A stretch of DNA of 64,000 nucleotides from an uncultured Lachnospiraceae bacterium (GCA_910580015.1 CAJTVT010000007.1:15135-79134), one strand, 5' to 3'; numbered from the stretch's first letter, positions 26,769 through 35,650 are shown. Notes: generated by a model from the sequence alone, not told the origin. Numbers and translations are program-made.

Positions 26769-27557
26769 TCAATCTGTGACATGCGTCGTAAAATTTCTGC
26801 AAATTTTCTCAAACTCCATGTCTCCCCCAAACAAATCCAAAGCGCTTCCTATGGTAAAATCCAACCTGTCCTTTCCAAGCTTTCTAAGCTCGTCCAAATC
26901 CTCATAACATCCAATTCCTCCTGCATAGGTGATGGGAATTTTTCCCCAGGCTCCCAGAAGCGCCGCAAGTTGCTTCTCAATACCACGTGCCTTTCCTTCC
27001 ACATCCACTGCATGAATCAAAAATTCATCCGCATATTGTGACAATTGCTCCAACAGAGATTCTTCGATTTTCTCCTCAGTAAAATTCTGCCAGCGGTCCG
27101 TTACAATAAAATAACTATCTCCTTTTTTTCGGCAGCTTAGATCCAGCACCAAATGCTCCTTTCCCACAACTTTCCGAAGTTTTTCCAGATTTCCATAATG
27201 AACCATGCCATCTCGAAACACATAGGATGTGACAATAATATGACTCGCTCCCGCTTTTAAGAACTCCCTGGCATTTTCTGGATGGATGCCTCCCCCTACC
27301 TGTAATCCACCTGGATAAGCATGAAGTGCTGCCATCGCCTGGGCTTTTGTAGACTCATAAAATTCACTTCCCTCAGGATTCAAAAGAATGATATGTCCGC
27401 CTTTTATTTGATGACGCTGATATAATCGTGCAAAAAAGATGGCATCCTGCTCTGCCACAAAATTTTCCACTGCCTGATTTCCAGCATCCTTCAAACTACC
27501 TCCCACAATCTGCTTTACCTTTCCATTATGAATGTCGATGCATGGCCGAAACTCCAT
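26769..27557 (-). CDS. hisA: ProFAR isomerase, eukaryote-type HisA
   Basis: A 262-residue TIM-barrel protein that would isomerise ProFAR in histidine biosynthesis. The N-terminus FRPCIDIHNGKVKQIVGGS carries the first catalytic Asp; QVGGGIHPENA and ITYAGGIG are the phosphate-binding repeats, and HAVDVEGKARG carries the second-half acidic position. The sequence is closer in style to the yeast His6-like branch than to classical bacterial HisA. It is alone here, with no other his genes nearby. Its strand matches glnA but each appears to have its own transcription. Confidence 0.85.
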   Translation of the reverse strand: MEFRPCIDIHNGKVKQIVGGSLKDAGNQAVENFVAEQDAIFFARLYQRHQIKGGHIILLNPEGSEFYESTKAQAMAALHAYPGGLQVGGGIHPENAREFLKAGASHIIVTSYVFRDGMVHYGNLEKLRKVVGKEHLVLDLSCRKKGDSYFIVTDRWQNFTEEKIEESLLEQLSQYADEFLIHAVDVEGKARGIEKQLAALLGAWGKIPITYAGGIGCYEDLDELRKLGKDRLDFTIGSALDLFGGDMEFEKICRNFTTHVTD

Positions 27558-27820
27558 ATTCTTCCTCCTTCTGACCTACGTCCTTATCCTATTCCAGCGC
27601 TTCACTTTCGCATTTCTATGAATACAGCACTTCTCATGAAATATTTGAATTTAGGGATGACATTCCCCCTTTGCAACACCATTTCCATATCAAATATATA
27701 GTTTACAACGTTTGCTAGATCTTTACAACAAGAAGATTAGATTCTGCTTATTATTAGTTATACTTATCTTTATTAGAAGTAAAATTTATGAATAAATTGC
27801 ATAGAACCTCTCACCAATCG

Positions 27821-27849
27821 TTGACAGCCTGTATCTTTTTTGTTAAAAT
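27821..27849 (+). promoter_or_regulatory. Promoter of guaB
   Basis: TTGACA (27821-27826) and TAAAAT (27844-27849), 17-base spacer, 54 bases before guaB. The rest of 27558-27820 is AT-rich with no further feature seen. Confidence 0.8.
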
Positions 27850-27902
27850 CGTGGGAATAACAAAAAAATTTAAATTTTATTTTAAGAAAGTGAGGAAAAA
27901 AA

Positions 27903-29357
27903 ATGGGTACAATTATCGGCGAAGGAATTACATTTGACGACGTATTATTAGTTCCCGCATATTCAGAGGTTACCCCAGATCTGGTAAATCTCACCACCAA
28001 TCTGACCAAGACAGTGAAGTTGAATATCCCCATGATGAGCGCAAGTATGGACACGGTTACAGAACACCGGATGGCAATTGCCATGGCTCGTCAGGGTGGT
28101 ATTGGAATCATTCACAAGAATATGCCAATCGAGACACAGGCCGAGGAGGTCGACAAAGTAAAGCGTTCTGAAAACGGCGTTATCACCGATCCATTTTTCC
28201 TCTCCCCAGAACATACCCTGCAAGACGCTGACCAGCTTATGGCAAAATTTCGCATTTCTGGCGTCCCTATCACAGAAAACGGCAGACTGGTGGGAATTAT
28301 CACCAACCGTGACTTAAAGTTCGAAGAGGACTTTTCTAAGAAAATCAAAGACTGTATGACCACGAACAATCTTGTAACCGCAAGGGAAGGCATCACTCTG
28401 GATGAGGCCAAGCAAATTCTGGCCAAGGCAAGAAAAGAAAAGCTTCCCATTGTTGACGCTAACTTCAACCTGAAGGGGTTAATCACCATAAAAGATATTG
28501 AGAAACAAATCAAATATCCGGAATCTGCCAAAGATGCACAGGGCCGTCTGCTCTGTGGCGCAGGGGTGGGTATCACCGCAGATATGATGGAACGTGTAGA
28601 TGCATTGGTCAAGGCAAAAGTGGACGTGATTGTTTTGGACTCCGCCCATGGCCATTCCAAAAATATCATCGAGGCCCTGAAGCGAATCAAGGCTGCATTT
28701 CCTGATTTACAGGTTATTGCAGGTAACATCGCCACTGGCGAGGCTACAAGAACACTGATTGAAGCTGGCGCAGACGCTGTAAAAGTCGGTATTGGCCCTG
28801 GTTCCATCTGTACGACCCGAATTGTGGCTGGTATCGGTGTGCCTCAGATTTCCGCTATTATGGACTGCTATGAGGTGGCAAAAGAATATGGCATTCCAAT
28901 CATTGCAGATGGTGGTATCAAGTATTCTGGGGATATCACCAAATCCATCGCTGCTGGCGCCAATGTATGTATGCTTGGAAGCATTCTGGCTGGCTGCGAC
29001 GAGAGTCCTGGAGATTTTGAATTGTATCAAGGCCGAAAATATAAGGTTTACCGGGGCATGGGCTCCATGGCTGCTATGGAGAACGGTTCCAAAGATCGCT
29101 ACTTCCAACAAAATGCCAAGAAATTAGTACCAGAGGGCGTGGAAGGTAGAGTTTCCTACAAAGGTTCCGTGGAAGATTCCGTATACCAATTGATGGGCGG
29201 TCTTCGTTCTGGTATGGGCTACTGTGGTGCTGTCAATATTGAGACATTAAAGGAGACTGGAAAGTTTGTAAAGATCTCCGCTGCTTCTCTGAAGGAAAGC
29301 CATCCTCACGATATCCATATCACAAAGGAAGCTCCCAATTACAGCATTGATGAGTAA
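27903..29357 (+). CDS. guaB: IMP dehydrogenase
   Basis: A 484-residue enzyme that oxidises IMP to XMP, the committed step to GMP. It starts GEGITFDDVLLVPAYSEV, has two CBS domains at about residues 95-205, the catalytic loop GIGPGSICTTRIVAG with the active Cys, and the flap region containing YRGMGSM. The C-terminus ends in KEAPNYSIDE. GTGAGG lies before the ATG. It has its own promoter and a strong terminator, so it is monocistronic. Confidence 0.97.
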   Translation: MGTIIGEGITFDDVLLVPAYSEVTPDLVNLTTNLTKTVKLNIPMMSASMDTVTEHRMAIAMARQGGIGIIHKNMPIETQAEEVDKVKRSENGVITDPFFLSPEHTLQDADQLMAKFRISGVPITENGRLVGIITNRDLKFEEDFSKKIKDCMTTNNLVTAREGITLDEAKQILAKARKEKLPIVDANFNLKGLITIKDIEKQIKYPESAKDAQGRLLCGAGVGITADMMERVDALVKAKVDVIVLDSAHGHSKNIIEALKRIKAAFPDLQVIAGNIATGEATRTLIEAGADAVKVGIGPGSICTTRIVAGIGVPQISAIMDCYEVAKEYGIPIIADGGIKYSGDITKSIAAGANVCMLGSILAGCDESPGDFELYQGRKYKVYRGMGSMAAMENGSKDRYFQQNAKKLVPEGVEGRVSYKGSVEDSVYQLMGGLRSGMGYCGAVNIETLKETGKFVKISAASLKESHPHDIHITKEAPNYSIDE

Positions 29358-29378
29358 TTTATCAACCTACATTACCAC

Positions 29379-29416
29379 TCAAAAAGGAGGCATCCACAGC
29401 GATGTCTCCTTTTTGA
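29379..29416. terminator. Bidirectional terminator between guaB and the lipoprotein gene
   Basis: TCAAAAAGGAGGCATC and GATGTCTCCTTTTTGA form a long stem with a 6-base loop and T runs on both strands. It serves two convergent genes. Confidence 0.85.
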
Positions 29417-29428
29417 AATGCGTCTCTG

Positions 29429-29899
29429 TTATTTCTTTGTATTGTTTTTATCTTTGGTCGTTCCAGCACCATTTCCCTTATTGTTGGTATCGTTATTATT
29501 CGTATTATTGTCTGGCCCATTTTCATCTGTCATATCATCTAAACCGTTCTCCACATCATTTCCGATATCTTCCACACCATCGATAATATCATCTCCGATA
29601 TCGTCTACCACGCCATCTCCATCATTATTATTGTCAATATTGTCCTTTCTGTCGGTCTTGTCATTGTCCATAGTATTATTGTTTGTGGTACCAGTTCCAT
29701 TACCAGTTCCAGTCGTGTCATTGTTGTTGTCATTCACAGTTCCATTTGTGGTACCATTATTCGTGCCGTTTGTGGTATCGTTGGTTGTTCCATTGTTGGT
29801 ATCGTTGTTATTCCCATTGTCATTGTTTCCGCAAGCGGTAACACTGCTCAATACCAACACAAGCAGAGAGCCCATGAGTATTTTCTTTAACTGTTTCAT
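29429..29899 (-). CDS. Low-complexity Asn/Thr/Asp-rich lipoprotein
   Basis: A 156-residue protein with a lipoprotein signal (MKQLKKILMGSLLVLVLSS, lipobox TACG at about residue 23). The mature part is almost wholly Asn, Thr, Gly and Asp: NGTTND- and NGTNNGTTNG-like repeats, then an amphipathic stretch VVDDIGDDIIDGVEDIG repeated in the style of a coiled or heptad segment, then another Asn-rich tail. AAGGAG lies before the ATG. It is anchored to the outer membrane face. Function is unknown; the position beside spoVAE suggests but does not prove a spore or envelope role. Confidence 0.8.
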   Translation of the reverse strand: MKQLKKILMGSLLVLVLSSVTACGNNDNGNNNDTNNGTTNDTTNGTNNGTTNGTVNDNNNDTTGTGNGTGTTNNNTMDNDKTDRKDNIDNNNDGDGVVDDIGDDIIDGVEDIGNDVENGLDDMTDENGPDNNTNNNDTNNKGNGAGTTKDKNNTKK

Positions 29900-29988
29900 A
29901 ATAAAATCTCCTTTACAAAAAATTTCTTTTCTTTATCCATTATGGACAAAAATCTCTTGTTTATACCTTTTTATTTCGTTTCCATCCA

Positions 29989-30345
29989 TCACTTTTTCAT
30001 TTTTGGCTGGAAAATCAGACTTGCCAAATATCCGAACACCAGCGCCGCGGAAATTCCGATTGCACTGGCAGTAAACCCACCCATAAAAATTCCCAAAAAT
30101 CCATCTGCGTCCACTGCTTCCTTAATTCCCTTCCACAGCGTATTCCCAAATCCAAGCAGAGGAACACTGGCGCCTGCTCCTGCAAATTCCTGGAAAGGCT
30201 GGTAGAGCTGCAAAGCTCCCAATACCGCTCCACTACAGACTAGCAACACCATAATTCTTCCAGGCAGCATTTTTGTCTTTTCCATTAGAATCTGGACCAG
30301 CGCACAAATCAGCCCGCCTACCCAGAAAGCATTCACATAATCCAT
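29989..30345 (-). CDS. spoVAE: Stage V sporulation protein AE (SpoVAEb type)
   Basis: A 118-residue membrane protein with about four helices, including VNAFWVGGLICALVQIL, the signature Gly-rich stretch FAGAGASVPLLGFGNTLWKG, and GFTASAIGISAALVFGYLAS. It is part of the SpoVA channel that moves dipicolinic acid with calcium into the forespore and releases it at germination. It follows spoVAD by 11 bases. In many genomes it sits next to spoVAC-spoVAD; here that block is separated from spoVAC by two unrelated genes. Confidence 0.93.
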   Translation of the reverse strand: MDYVNAFWVGGLICALVQILMEKTKMLPGRIMVLLVCSGAVLGALQLYQPFQEFAGAGASVPLLGFGNTLWKGIKEAVDADGFLGIFMGGFTASAIGISAALVFGYLASLIFQPKMKK

Positions 30346-30356
30346 ACGATTTCTCC

Positions 30357-31370
30357 TTATCCTGCATATTCAATGACCACACCGTGGGCAATTCCTGGCA
30401 CGCTCTGTCCCTCATTAAAGCTAACGGTTGAAAGCAGTGCCCCAGTGGGCACAAAAAGCACCCTTTTCCAGGTTCCCTTTTCTATTTTCGGCAAAATATA
30501 CGCACTGAGAGTTACGGCGGAGCAACCACAACCACTTCCTCCCGCATTGGTGTTCTGAGACTCACTGTCAAAAATCTCAATCCCACAGTCCATATGCACT
30601 CCAGAAATGTCAAATCCTTCTTTTTTCATTAAGTCAAACAGGATTTCTTGTCCCACAGTACCCAAATCTCCTGTCACGATTCTGTCATAATCCTCTGGTT
30701 TTCGGTTAAAATCCTTCAAATTCTGACTGATGGTATCGCATGCTGCTGGAGCCATGGCTGCTCCCATATTCATAGAGTCCTTAACACCATAGTCTATCAC
30801 TTTTCCTGTTGTGACCCCAGTAATCCGAATATTGGTCCGTTTTTTGCCAAGTACAAAGGCTCCACTTCCTGTAACCGTCCAGGTAGCTGATAAGGGTCTT
30901 TGATTGGCATACTCCAAGGGAAAACGAAACTGTTTCTCCGCACTGGCAAAATGACTGGACGTAACTGCAAGGACTTGTTCTCCATATCCAGCAGCTACTG
31001 CCATTGCCGCAAGGGATAAGGATTCTCCAGCAGTAGAGCAGGCGCCATACAATCCAAACAATGGAATATTAAGCTCCATCAGCCCGAAAGTAGTGGCTAT
31101 ATTCTGTCCCAGCAGATCCCCTCCAAAAATATATCGTATATCTTCCTTTTTCATTTTGGCTTTTCCGATTGCCATGGAAGCTGCCTCTTTCTGTAAAGCG
31201 CTCTCCGCTCCCTCCCAGGTATCCTCCCCAAACTTATCATCCTCCCCCACCAGATCAAATAATTCACCCAACGGACCTTCCCCTTCCTTGGTGCCCACAA
31301 TGCTAGCACTGCCCAGGATATAAGGGGCCTGATCAAACTGAATACTCTGGGTCCCAATGGTCTGTGACAT
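30357..31370 (-). CDS. spoVAD: Stage V sporulation protein AD
   Basis: A 337-residue thiolase-fold protein that binds dipicolinic acid as part of the SpoVA complex. GGAGGAAAAAC precedes ATG 31370; a frame open 39 codons further upstream crosses the promoter region and is rejected. Features are FDQAPYILGSASIVG, the Cys-containing LYGACSTAGESL, and VTGDLGTVGQEIL, with ESQNTNAGGSGCGCSAV near the C-terminus. Expression should be in the forespore; a sigma-G-like site lies just upstream. Confidence 0.95.
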   Translation of the reverse strand: MSQTIGTQSIQFDQAPYILGSASIVGTKEGEGPLGELFDLVGEDDKFGEDTWEGAESALQKEAASMAIGKAKMKKEDIRYIFGGDLLGQNIATTFGLMELNIPLFGLYGACSTAGESLSLAAMAVAAGYGEQVLAVTSSHFASAEKQFRFPLEYANQRPLSATWTVTGSGAFVLGKKRTNIRITGVTTGKVIDYGVKDSMNMGAAMAPAACDTISQNLKDFNRKPEDYDRIVTGDLGTVGQEILFDLMKKEGFDISGVHMDCGIEIFDSESQNTNAGGSGCGCSAVTLSAYILPKIEKGTWKRVLFVPTGALLSTVSFNEGQSVPGIAHGVVIEYAG

Positions 31371-31402
31371 AGTTTTTCCTCCTGTTTCCATTTTGCTGTT
31401 GT

Positions 31403-31432
31403 TATTGTGTCCGAAATCTGGAATTTTAGTCA
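31403..31432 (-). promoter_or_regulatory. Sigma-G-like promoter before spoVAD
   Basis: On the minus strand TGACTA (31427-31432), 17 bases, then CACAATA (31403-31409); the B. subtilis sigma-G consensus is roughly TGAATA and CATACTA. The surrounding block is a direct repeat of one 174 bases away at 31577-31606. Confidence 0.4.
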
Positions 31433-31504
31433 TTTTAAAACAGCAAATAATTGATCCAGTGAGATTCTCTTGAATCTTTTCTTTCAACGTACCTCCTTAC
31501 AGAC

Positions 31505-31546
31505 ACAAAAAAGACACATGGCTTCCATTTTACGGTTCCATGTGCC
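31505..31546 (-). terminator. Terminator after the polysaccharide deacetylase gene
   Basis: CACATGG and CCATGTG form the stem core, with further pairing and a T run on the minus-strand side (31505-31512). Confidence 0.75.
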
Positions 31547-31576
31547 TTTCTATTGTTATTTTGATATGAATGTTGT

Positions 31577-31606
31577 TATTGTGTCCAGAATTTGAAATTT
31601 TAGTTA
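31577..31606 (-). repeat. Second copy of the spoVAD promoter-like block
   Basis: The block repeats that at 31403-31432: TAACTA, 17 bases, CACAATA on the minus strand, with matching flanks (GTTGTTATTGTGTCC on the plus strand). It lies between the deacetylase stop and its terminator, so any transcript from it would meet that terminator. Confidence 0.4.
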
Positions 31607-31650
31607 TTTCATAATTTTAAGACAACACATAAATACGGATGGTTTGCACT

Positions 31651-33204
31651 TTATAAATGTGGCACTGGCGGCCTCTTGGGATCAATCACCTCGGATGCAT
31701 TGAAAAGATCTGACACACTATCCATCTCTCCAATGGAATTAAAGTAAATCCGATAGCCATCCAGATTTCTTCTTCCCTGTCTGAAATAATTATCCCCAAA
31801 CTGCACGCTGTACTGCTGAGAATCCACATTACAATAATAATTAAATCCTTGTTGTTTGAAATAAGCAAACTTAGGATTGTCTGCTGTGTACCCTGTAGTC
31901 CACTCTGCCAAATCCTGACCATGGGCAAAAATAATGGTGTCTGTAGGTCCAACCAAAGGTTCCACGTTTTCTTTCCATTTCTCAGTATCTGCCTGAATAC
32001 GTTCCATGGACGCATCTCCCACTTTCATGTGGCCCCAGGTGTGGCTGGCAAATACCCAACCGTCTGCTTTGATGGCATCTGCCACCTCTTTCGCCTTTGC
32101 ACGCTCTGTCTCAAGATCAAAATCTGGATGCTCCGCCAACCATTCCTTCTTATCTTTGTCAATGTCTGCTGGAACTGTCTGATAGCTGATATCCGTCCGG
32201 TAACCTAAAATTCCATTATATCCAGTCAGTGCAATGGTCCCTTTGGCGCCTTTATAGGAGGCATCTGGATGTTCCTCCAGGAACTTATCCATCCTTGGAA
32301 TCACATCATAATCTCCGACCACAGTGGTTCCATCCCGCTGTATGTACTCACACTTTGGCTTTCCATTCTCATCCACAATCATTTTGGAGGCATATCCGTA
32401 CCCGTCATAGCTGTGATAGTAGGACAGGTCATCAATGGACAACACAAACGCTTTCTTATCTGGTGGAAGAAGAATTGTACCCTCTTTAAAATGAACCTCT
32501 CCATTCTCATCCACCGTCTCCTCTACCAGATCATGGAGATCCACCAGAACATACCCTTTGTCATACATAGACTGGGTAATTTTATCAAATTCTTCAATCG
32601 TAGTCATCCACTGATTATTGCCTACAGCCTGAGGATTCGTATCTTGATTCGCAAAAGCGAGCTCTGGGTCCACCACCAGGGAATGATAAAATACATGGGT
32701 AACCTTGGAGATATCTACTGGCACACAAGCTGCCTTTTGCGCCTCATAATCCGCAATTCTGCCTGTCAATTCACTGTCACTCTCATACCCCTGATAACTT
32801 TTGACAGTCTCAATGGCACCATCATAGTCATATCCTGCTGCCTGCAAGTCGGCCTGTTCTATCACGGTCTCACGGGCCCCAACGGGCTCAACGGGCTGCG
32901 GATCCTCTTCCTGTATATCTGATTCTGGCTCCTCATCCGGTTTCTGTTCCTCATCCTGAACAGGATCCTCTATCTGCTCTTTTGTATCTAGCTCCTTATT
33001 CGCAGGCTTGGCGCTGGCTTGCAGGGAATCATTCCCGCCTGTTTCTCTTTGTTGCTCAAGCCTTGGAACTAGCAATGCTGCCAGAACTCCCGCCGCTGTC
33101 ATCACCAAAAGTGTAAAAAAGGTCAACATTAAGCGTCTCTGCATATATCTTTTTCGTCTCCTTCTGTTCGTAGTACCTCTTGAAGTATCTTGATGCTTTT
33201 CCAT
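31651..33204 (-). CDS. Membrane-anchored polysaccharide deacetylase-like protein
   Basis: A 517-residue protein. The start at ATG 33204 has GGGAG eight bases upstream. An Arg-rich cytoplasmic end is followed by one helix (LMLTFFTLLVMTAAGVLAALLV), then a low-complexity acidic Glu/Pro/Gln linker to about residue 100. The C-terminal domain has the NodB-type marks FVLSIDDLSYY (metal Asp pair) and SHTWGHM (His pair). Family members remove N- or O-acetyl groups from peptidoglycan or other glycans. It lies between spoVAC and spoVAD, so a spore-envelope role is possible, but its promoter looks like sigma-A. Confidence 0.82.
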   Translation of the reverse strand: MEKHQDTSRGTTNRRRRKRYMQRRLMLTFFTLLVMTAAGVLAALLVPRLEQQRETGGNDSLQASAKPANKELDTKEQIEDPVQDEEQKPDEEPESDIQEEDPQPVEPVGARETVIEQADLQAAGYDYDGAIETVKSYQGYESDSELTGRIADYEAQKAACVPVDISKVTHVFYHSLVVDPELAFANQDTNPQAVGNNQWMTTIEEFDKITQSMYDKGYVLVDLHDLVEETVDENGEVHFKEGTILLPPDKKAFVLSIDDLSYYHSYDGYGYASKMIVDENGKPKCEYIQRDGTTVVGDYDVIPRMDKFLEEHPDASYKGAKGTIALTGYNGILGYRTDISYQTVPADIDKDKKEWLAEHPDFDLETERAKAKEVADAIKADGWVFASHTWGHMKVGDASMERIQADTEKWKENVEPLVGPTDTIIFAHGQDLAEWTTGYTADNPKFAYFKQQGFNYYCNVDSQQYSVQFGDNYFRQGRRNLDGYRIYFNSIGEMDSVSDLFNASEVIDPKRPPVPHL

Positions 33205-33248
33205 CTTCATTTCTCCCTTACCATTTGTAACGTAATTTCTTTTTTTCT

Positions 33249-33278
33249 ATCATATGACGAATGCAGGTAAAAAATCAA
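33249..33278 (-). promoter_or_regulatory. Promoter of the deacetylase gene
   Basis: On the minus strand TTGATT (33273-33278) and TATGAT (33249-33254) with an 18-base spacer. Confidence 0.5.
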
Positions 33279-33289
33279 CCTTTCTTACC

Positions 33290-33326
33290 GAAAAACTTTC
33301 TTAAATTTAATTAAAATTTAAGGAAA
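33290..33326 (-). terminator. AT-rich terminator after the MATE gene
   Basis: On the minus strand CTTAAATTT and AAATTTAAG pair around a 5-base loop, followed by GTTTTTCGG. The stem lacks GC pairs, so efficiency is uncertain. Confidence 0.5.
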
Positions 33327-33375
33327 TCGTTCCCTCTCTCCACAATTCTTTCCTGCGAAACCAGTTATTTACCAT

Positions 33376-34734
33376 TTAAACTGGCTTCAAACCCATCGCA
33401 TACAACTTCTTCATCACATATAAGTACGCTGGAACTAAAAACAAATCCGCACAAATCCATGCCGCTGGATTGGCAAAACACACAGCCTGGTAACCTAACA
33501 CTGGGACAAAAGCAAGCGCCACCAGACAACGTGCAGCCATCTCTGACACCCCTGCCAGGATAGCAAACTTACTAAATCCAAGCCCCTGAATCGTAAAACG
33601 AACAATATTGACCAATGCAAGCGGAAAATAAAATGCAACATTCGCCCACAAAAACCAAGTTACATGGCGAATAATCTCTGTCTCCCCAGCATCCACAAAC
33701 AATAATGAAATACTTCCTCCAAAAAATCCCAAAATAATCGCCGCAATCACCGAATATCCAAGCCCCAAAAGAGAAGTAGATTTGATCCCCTTGGAGACAC
33801 GATCAAGCTTTCCAGCTCCCACATTTTGTCCTGCATAAGTGGCCATTGTGGAGCCCATAGCGTCAAAAGGACAGCAGAAAAACATACTAATTTTACTTCC
33901 CGCTGCAACTGCTGCAACTGCCATCGAACCAATGCCGTTCACTGCGGTCTGCAAAATCACGCTTCCGATCGCTGTGATAGAATATTGCAATCCCATAGGA
34001 ATCCCCATGTTACATAAAATGCCCACACAGCCCCTATCCAGTCGCCATTCCTCCTTAGAAATCTTCAAAATCTCAAAGCGGAATTTTATATACAAAAGAC
34101 AAGCAATGCCAGAAACCGCCTGTGATATCACAGTGGCCCATGCTGCTCCTGCCACTCCCATATCAAACACCAGAATCAACACCAAATCCAAAATAATATT
34201 TAACACAGAAGAAAATACCAGGAAAAACAGTGGGCTTTTACTGTCGCCCAATGACCGTATCACCCCAGACAGCAAGTTATACAGGTAAATTACTGGGATT
34301 CCCAAAAAAATCACAAAAATATAAGCATAGGCACCGTCTATAATATCCGCAGGCGTATCCATCCACATCAAAATCTGTCGGCAAAGGACACAGACGATCA
34401 CCGTCATGATTCCGGCAAATCCGATCGCAAGCCAGACGCTGTTCGCCACAAACTTTCTAAGATAGTGGTGCTGTCCAGCTCCAAATTGCTGCGCAACTGG
34501 AATGGCAAAGCCATTGCAGACACCCATACAGAATCCAATGATCATAAAATTAATGGAACCTGTGGCCCCCACGGAAGCCAGAGCATGAACACCCAAAAAT
34601 TTTCCCACAATAATGGTGTCCATCATATTATAAAACTGCTGAAATAACATTCCAAAAAACAATGGGATACAAAACTGCAAAATCAGACGGATGGGAGAAC
34701 CCACAGTCATATCTTTCGTTACACTCTTTGCCAT
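33376..34734 (-). CDS. MATE family efflux transporter
   Basis: About 452 residues and 12 membrane helices in two homologous halves, as in DinF/NorM-type multidrug exporters driven by sodium or protons. Motifs: IPLFFGMLFQQFYNMMDTIIVGKFLG in the first half and FDAMGSTMATYAGQNVGAGKLDR in the second. The ATG at 34734 follows AAGGAAGG at 8-9 bases. It sits between terminators, so it is a separate unit that interrupts the spoVA gene order. The substrate is unknown. Confidence 0.93.
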   Translation of the reverse strand: MAKSVTKDMTVGSPIRLILQFCIPLFFGMLFQQFYNMMDTIIVGKFLGVHALASVGATGSINFMIIGFCMGVCNGFAIPVAQQFGAGQHHYLRKFVANSVWLAIGFAGIMTVIVCVLCRQILMWMDTPADIIDGAYAYIFVIFLGIPVIYLYNLLSGVIRSLGDSKSPLFFLVFSSVLNIILDLVLILVFDMGVAGAAWATVISQAVSGIACLLYIKFRFEILKISKEEWRLDRGCVGILCNMGIPMGLQYSITAIGSVILQTAVNGIGSMAVAAVAAGSKISMFFCCPFDAMGSTMATYAGQNVGAGKLDRVSKGIKSTSLLGLGYSVIAAIILGFFGGSISLLFVDAGETEIIRHVTWFLWANVAFYFPLALVNIVRFTIQGLGFSKFAILAGVSEMAARCLVALAFVPVLGYQAVCFANPAAWICADLFLVPAYLYVMKKLYAMGLKPV

Positions 34735-34789
34735 AACAGCACCTTCCTTTCTACCAATTCCATTTTTGTTCCTTTGTATCTGTACATTC

Positions 34790-34831
34790 AAAAAGAACCA
34801 CCTGGACATCTCAGCACCCGTGTGGTTCTTT
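34790..34831 (-). terminator. Terminator of the spoVAA-AC operon
   Basis: AAAGAACCAC and GTGGTTCTTT form a 10-bp stem with a T run on the minus strand, after the 65-residue gene. Confidence 0.8.
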
Positions 34832-34898
34832 GTCGTGTTTGAAATTATATGCCCCTTTCAGGCTTTTGTCAATATCTTTATCTCTTTCTTTTCGTTTT

Positions 34899-35096
34899 CT
34901 AACAAAAATTCTGTTCCAGACCTGCCACAATCCTCCGCATTTCCGCCTTAGAACGGACATTTCTCGCAGCTTCTACGACCTGCTGCTTCTCCTCATCATT
35001 TAAACTTGCATAGGCTGTCAGCGCCCTTTCATTCAACCCAAGCTGAAAACTTAATCCCATTGGCATACTAAATTTGTCATTTTCTTGGTAATCCAT
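34899..35096 (-). CDS. Small hypothetical protein after spoVAC
   Basis: A 65-residue protein starting MDYQENDKFSMPMGLSFQLG, then a helical stretch with FALN-like pattern: TAYASLNDEEKQQVVEAARNV. It has no signal peptide or helix long enough to cross a membrane. It is the last gene of the spoVAA-AB-AC transcript, 51 bases after spoVAC, and a GGACACAATAA block, also seen before spoVAD, lies upstream. I recall similar small proteins in Lachnospiraceae but no function. Confidence 0.6.
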   Translation of the reverse strand: MDYQENDKFSMPMGLSFQLGLNERALTAYASLNDEEKQQVVEAARNVRSKAEMRRIVAGLEQNFC

Positions 35097-35147
35097 CTCA
35101 CTACCTCTCTTTCCTCACTTTATTGTGTCCATTTGTCTTCTGGCTTC

Positions 35148-35630
35148 TTACAAAATACCAAACACTGTCAGTGCCCAATAAATCAGCCCCAAGGCCCAGC
35201 TTGTAAAAATGCCATATAAAATCACAGGACCTGCAATGGTAAAAATTTTACATCCAATTCCAAATACCTGTCCTTCCTTCTGGAACTCAATCGCTGGAGC
35301 CGCCACGGAATTGGCAAACCCTGTTATAGGCACCAGCGCTCCGGCACCTCCCCAGTTGGCAATGGAGGGATAGATATTGAACCCCGTCAACACAACGCTG
35401 GACAATACCAAAATCATGCTGCACCACCCTCCCGAAGTATCCTTGTCCAAGTTAAAGTAATTTGTTGCCAAATTCAAAATAAATTGACCCACAACGCAGA
35501 TCACCCCACCTGTGATAAATGCCTTGATCATATTGGCTGGCAGGGAATGTGTGGGTGTCACCTGCTTGACGTATTCATTATACTCTTGATTTTTCTGTTC
35601 TTTTTGTTCCATTGTCTGCTGCTGTGCCAT
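35148..35630 (-). CDS. spoVAC: Stage V sporulation protein AC
   Basis: A 160-residue membrane protein with a charged N-terminus (KEQKNQEYNEYVKQVTPTH) and about four helices. The conserved Gly-rich stretch WGGAGALVPITGFANSVAAPAIEF resembles that of spoVAE, its paralogue. SpoVAC acts as the mechanosensitive channel part of the dipicolinate transporter. GTGAGGA lies before the ATG. It is 20 bases after spoVAB. Confidence 0.95.
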   Translation of the reverse strand: MAQQQTMEQKEQKNQEYNEYVKQVTPTHSLPANMIKAFITGGVICVVGQFILNLATNYFNLDKDTSGGWCSMILVLSSVVLTGFNIYPSIANWGGAGALVPITGFANSVAAPAIEFQKEGQVFGIGCKIFTIAGPVILYGIFTSWALGLIYWALTVFGIL

Positions 35631-35650
35631 GATTCTTCCTCACTTTCCTA

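Noticed and set aside
29418..30074. A 218-codon plus-strand frame rich in Ser, Val and Leu
   Set aside because: It is the antisense of the Asn/Thr/Asp repeat lipoprotein, whose low complexity leaves all frames open. The lipoprotein has a signal peptide and ribosome site.
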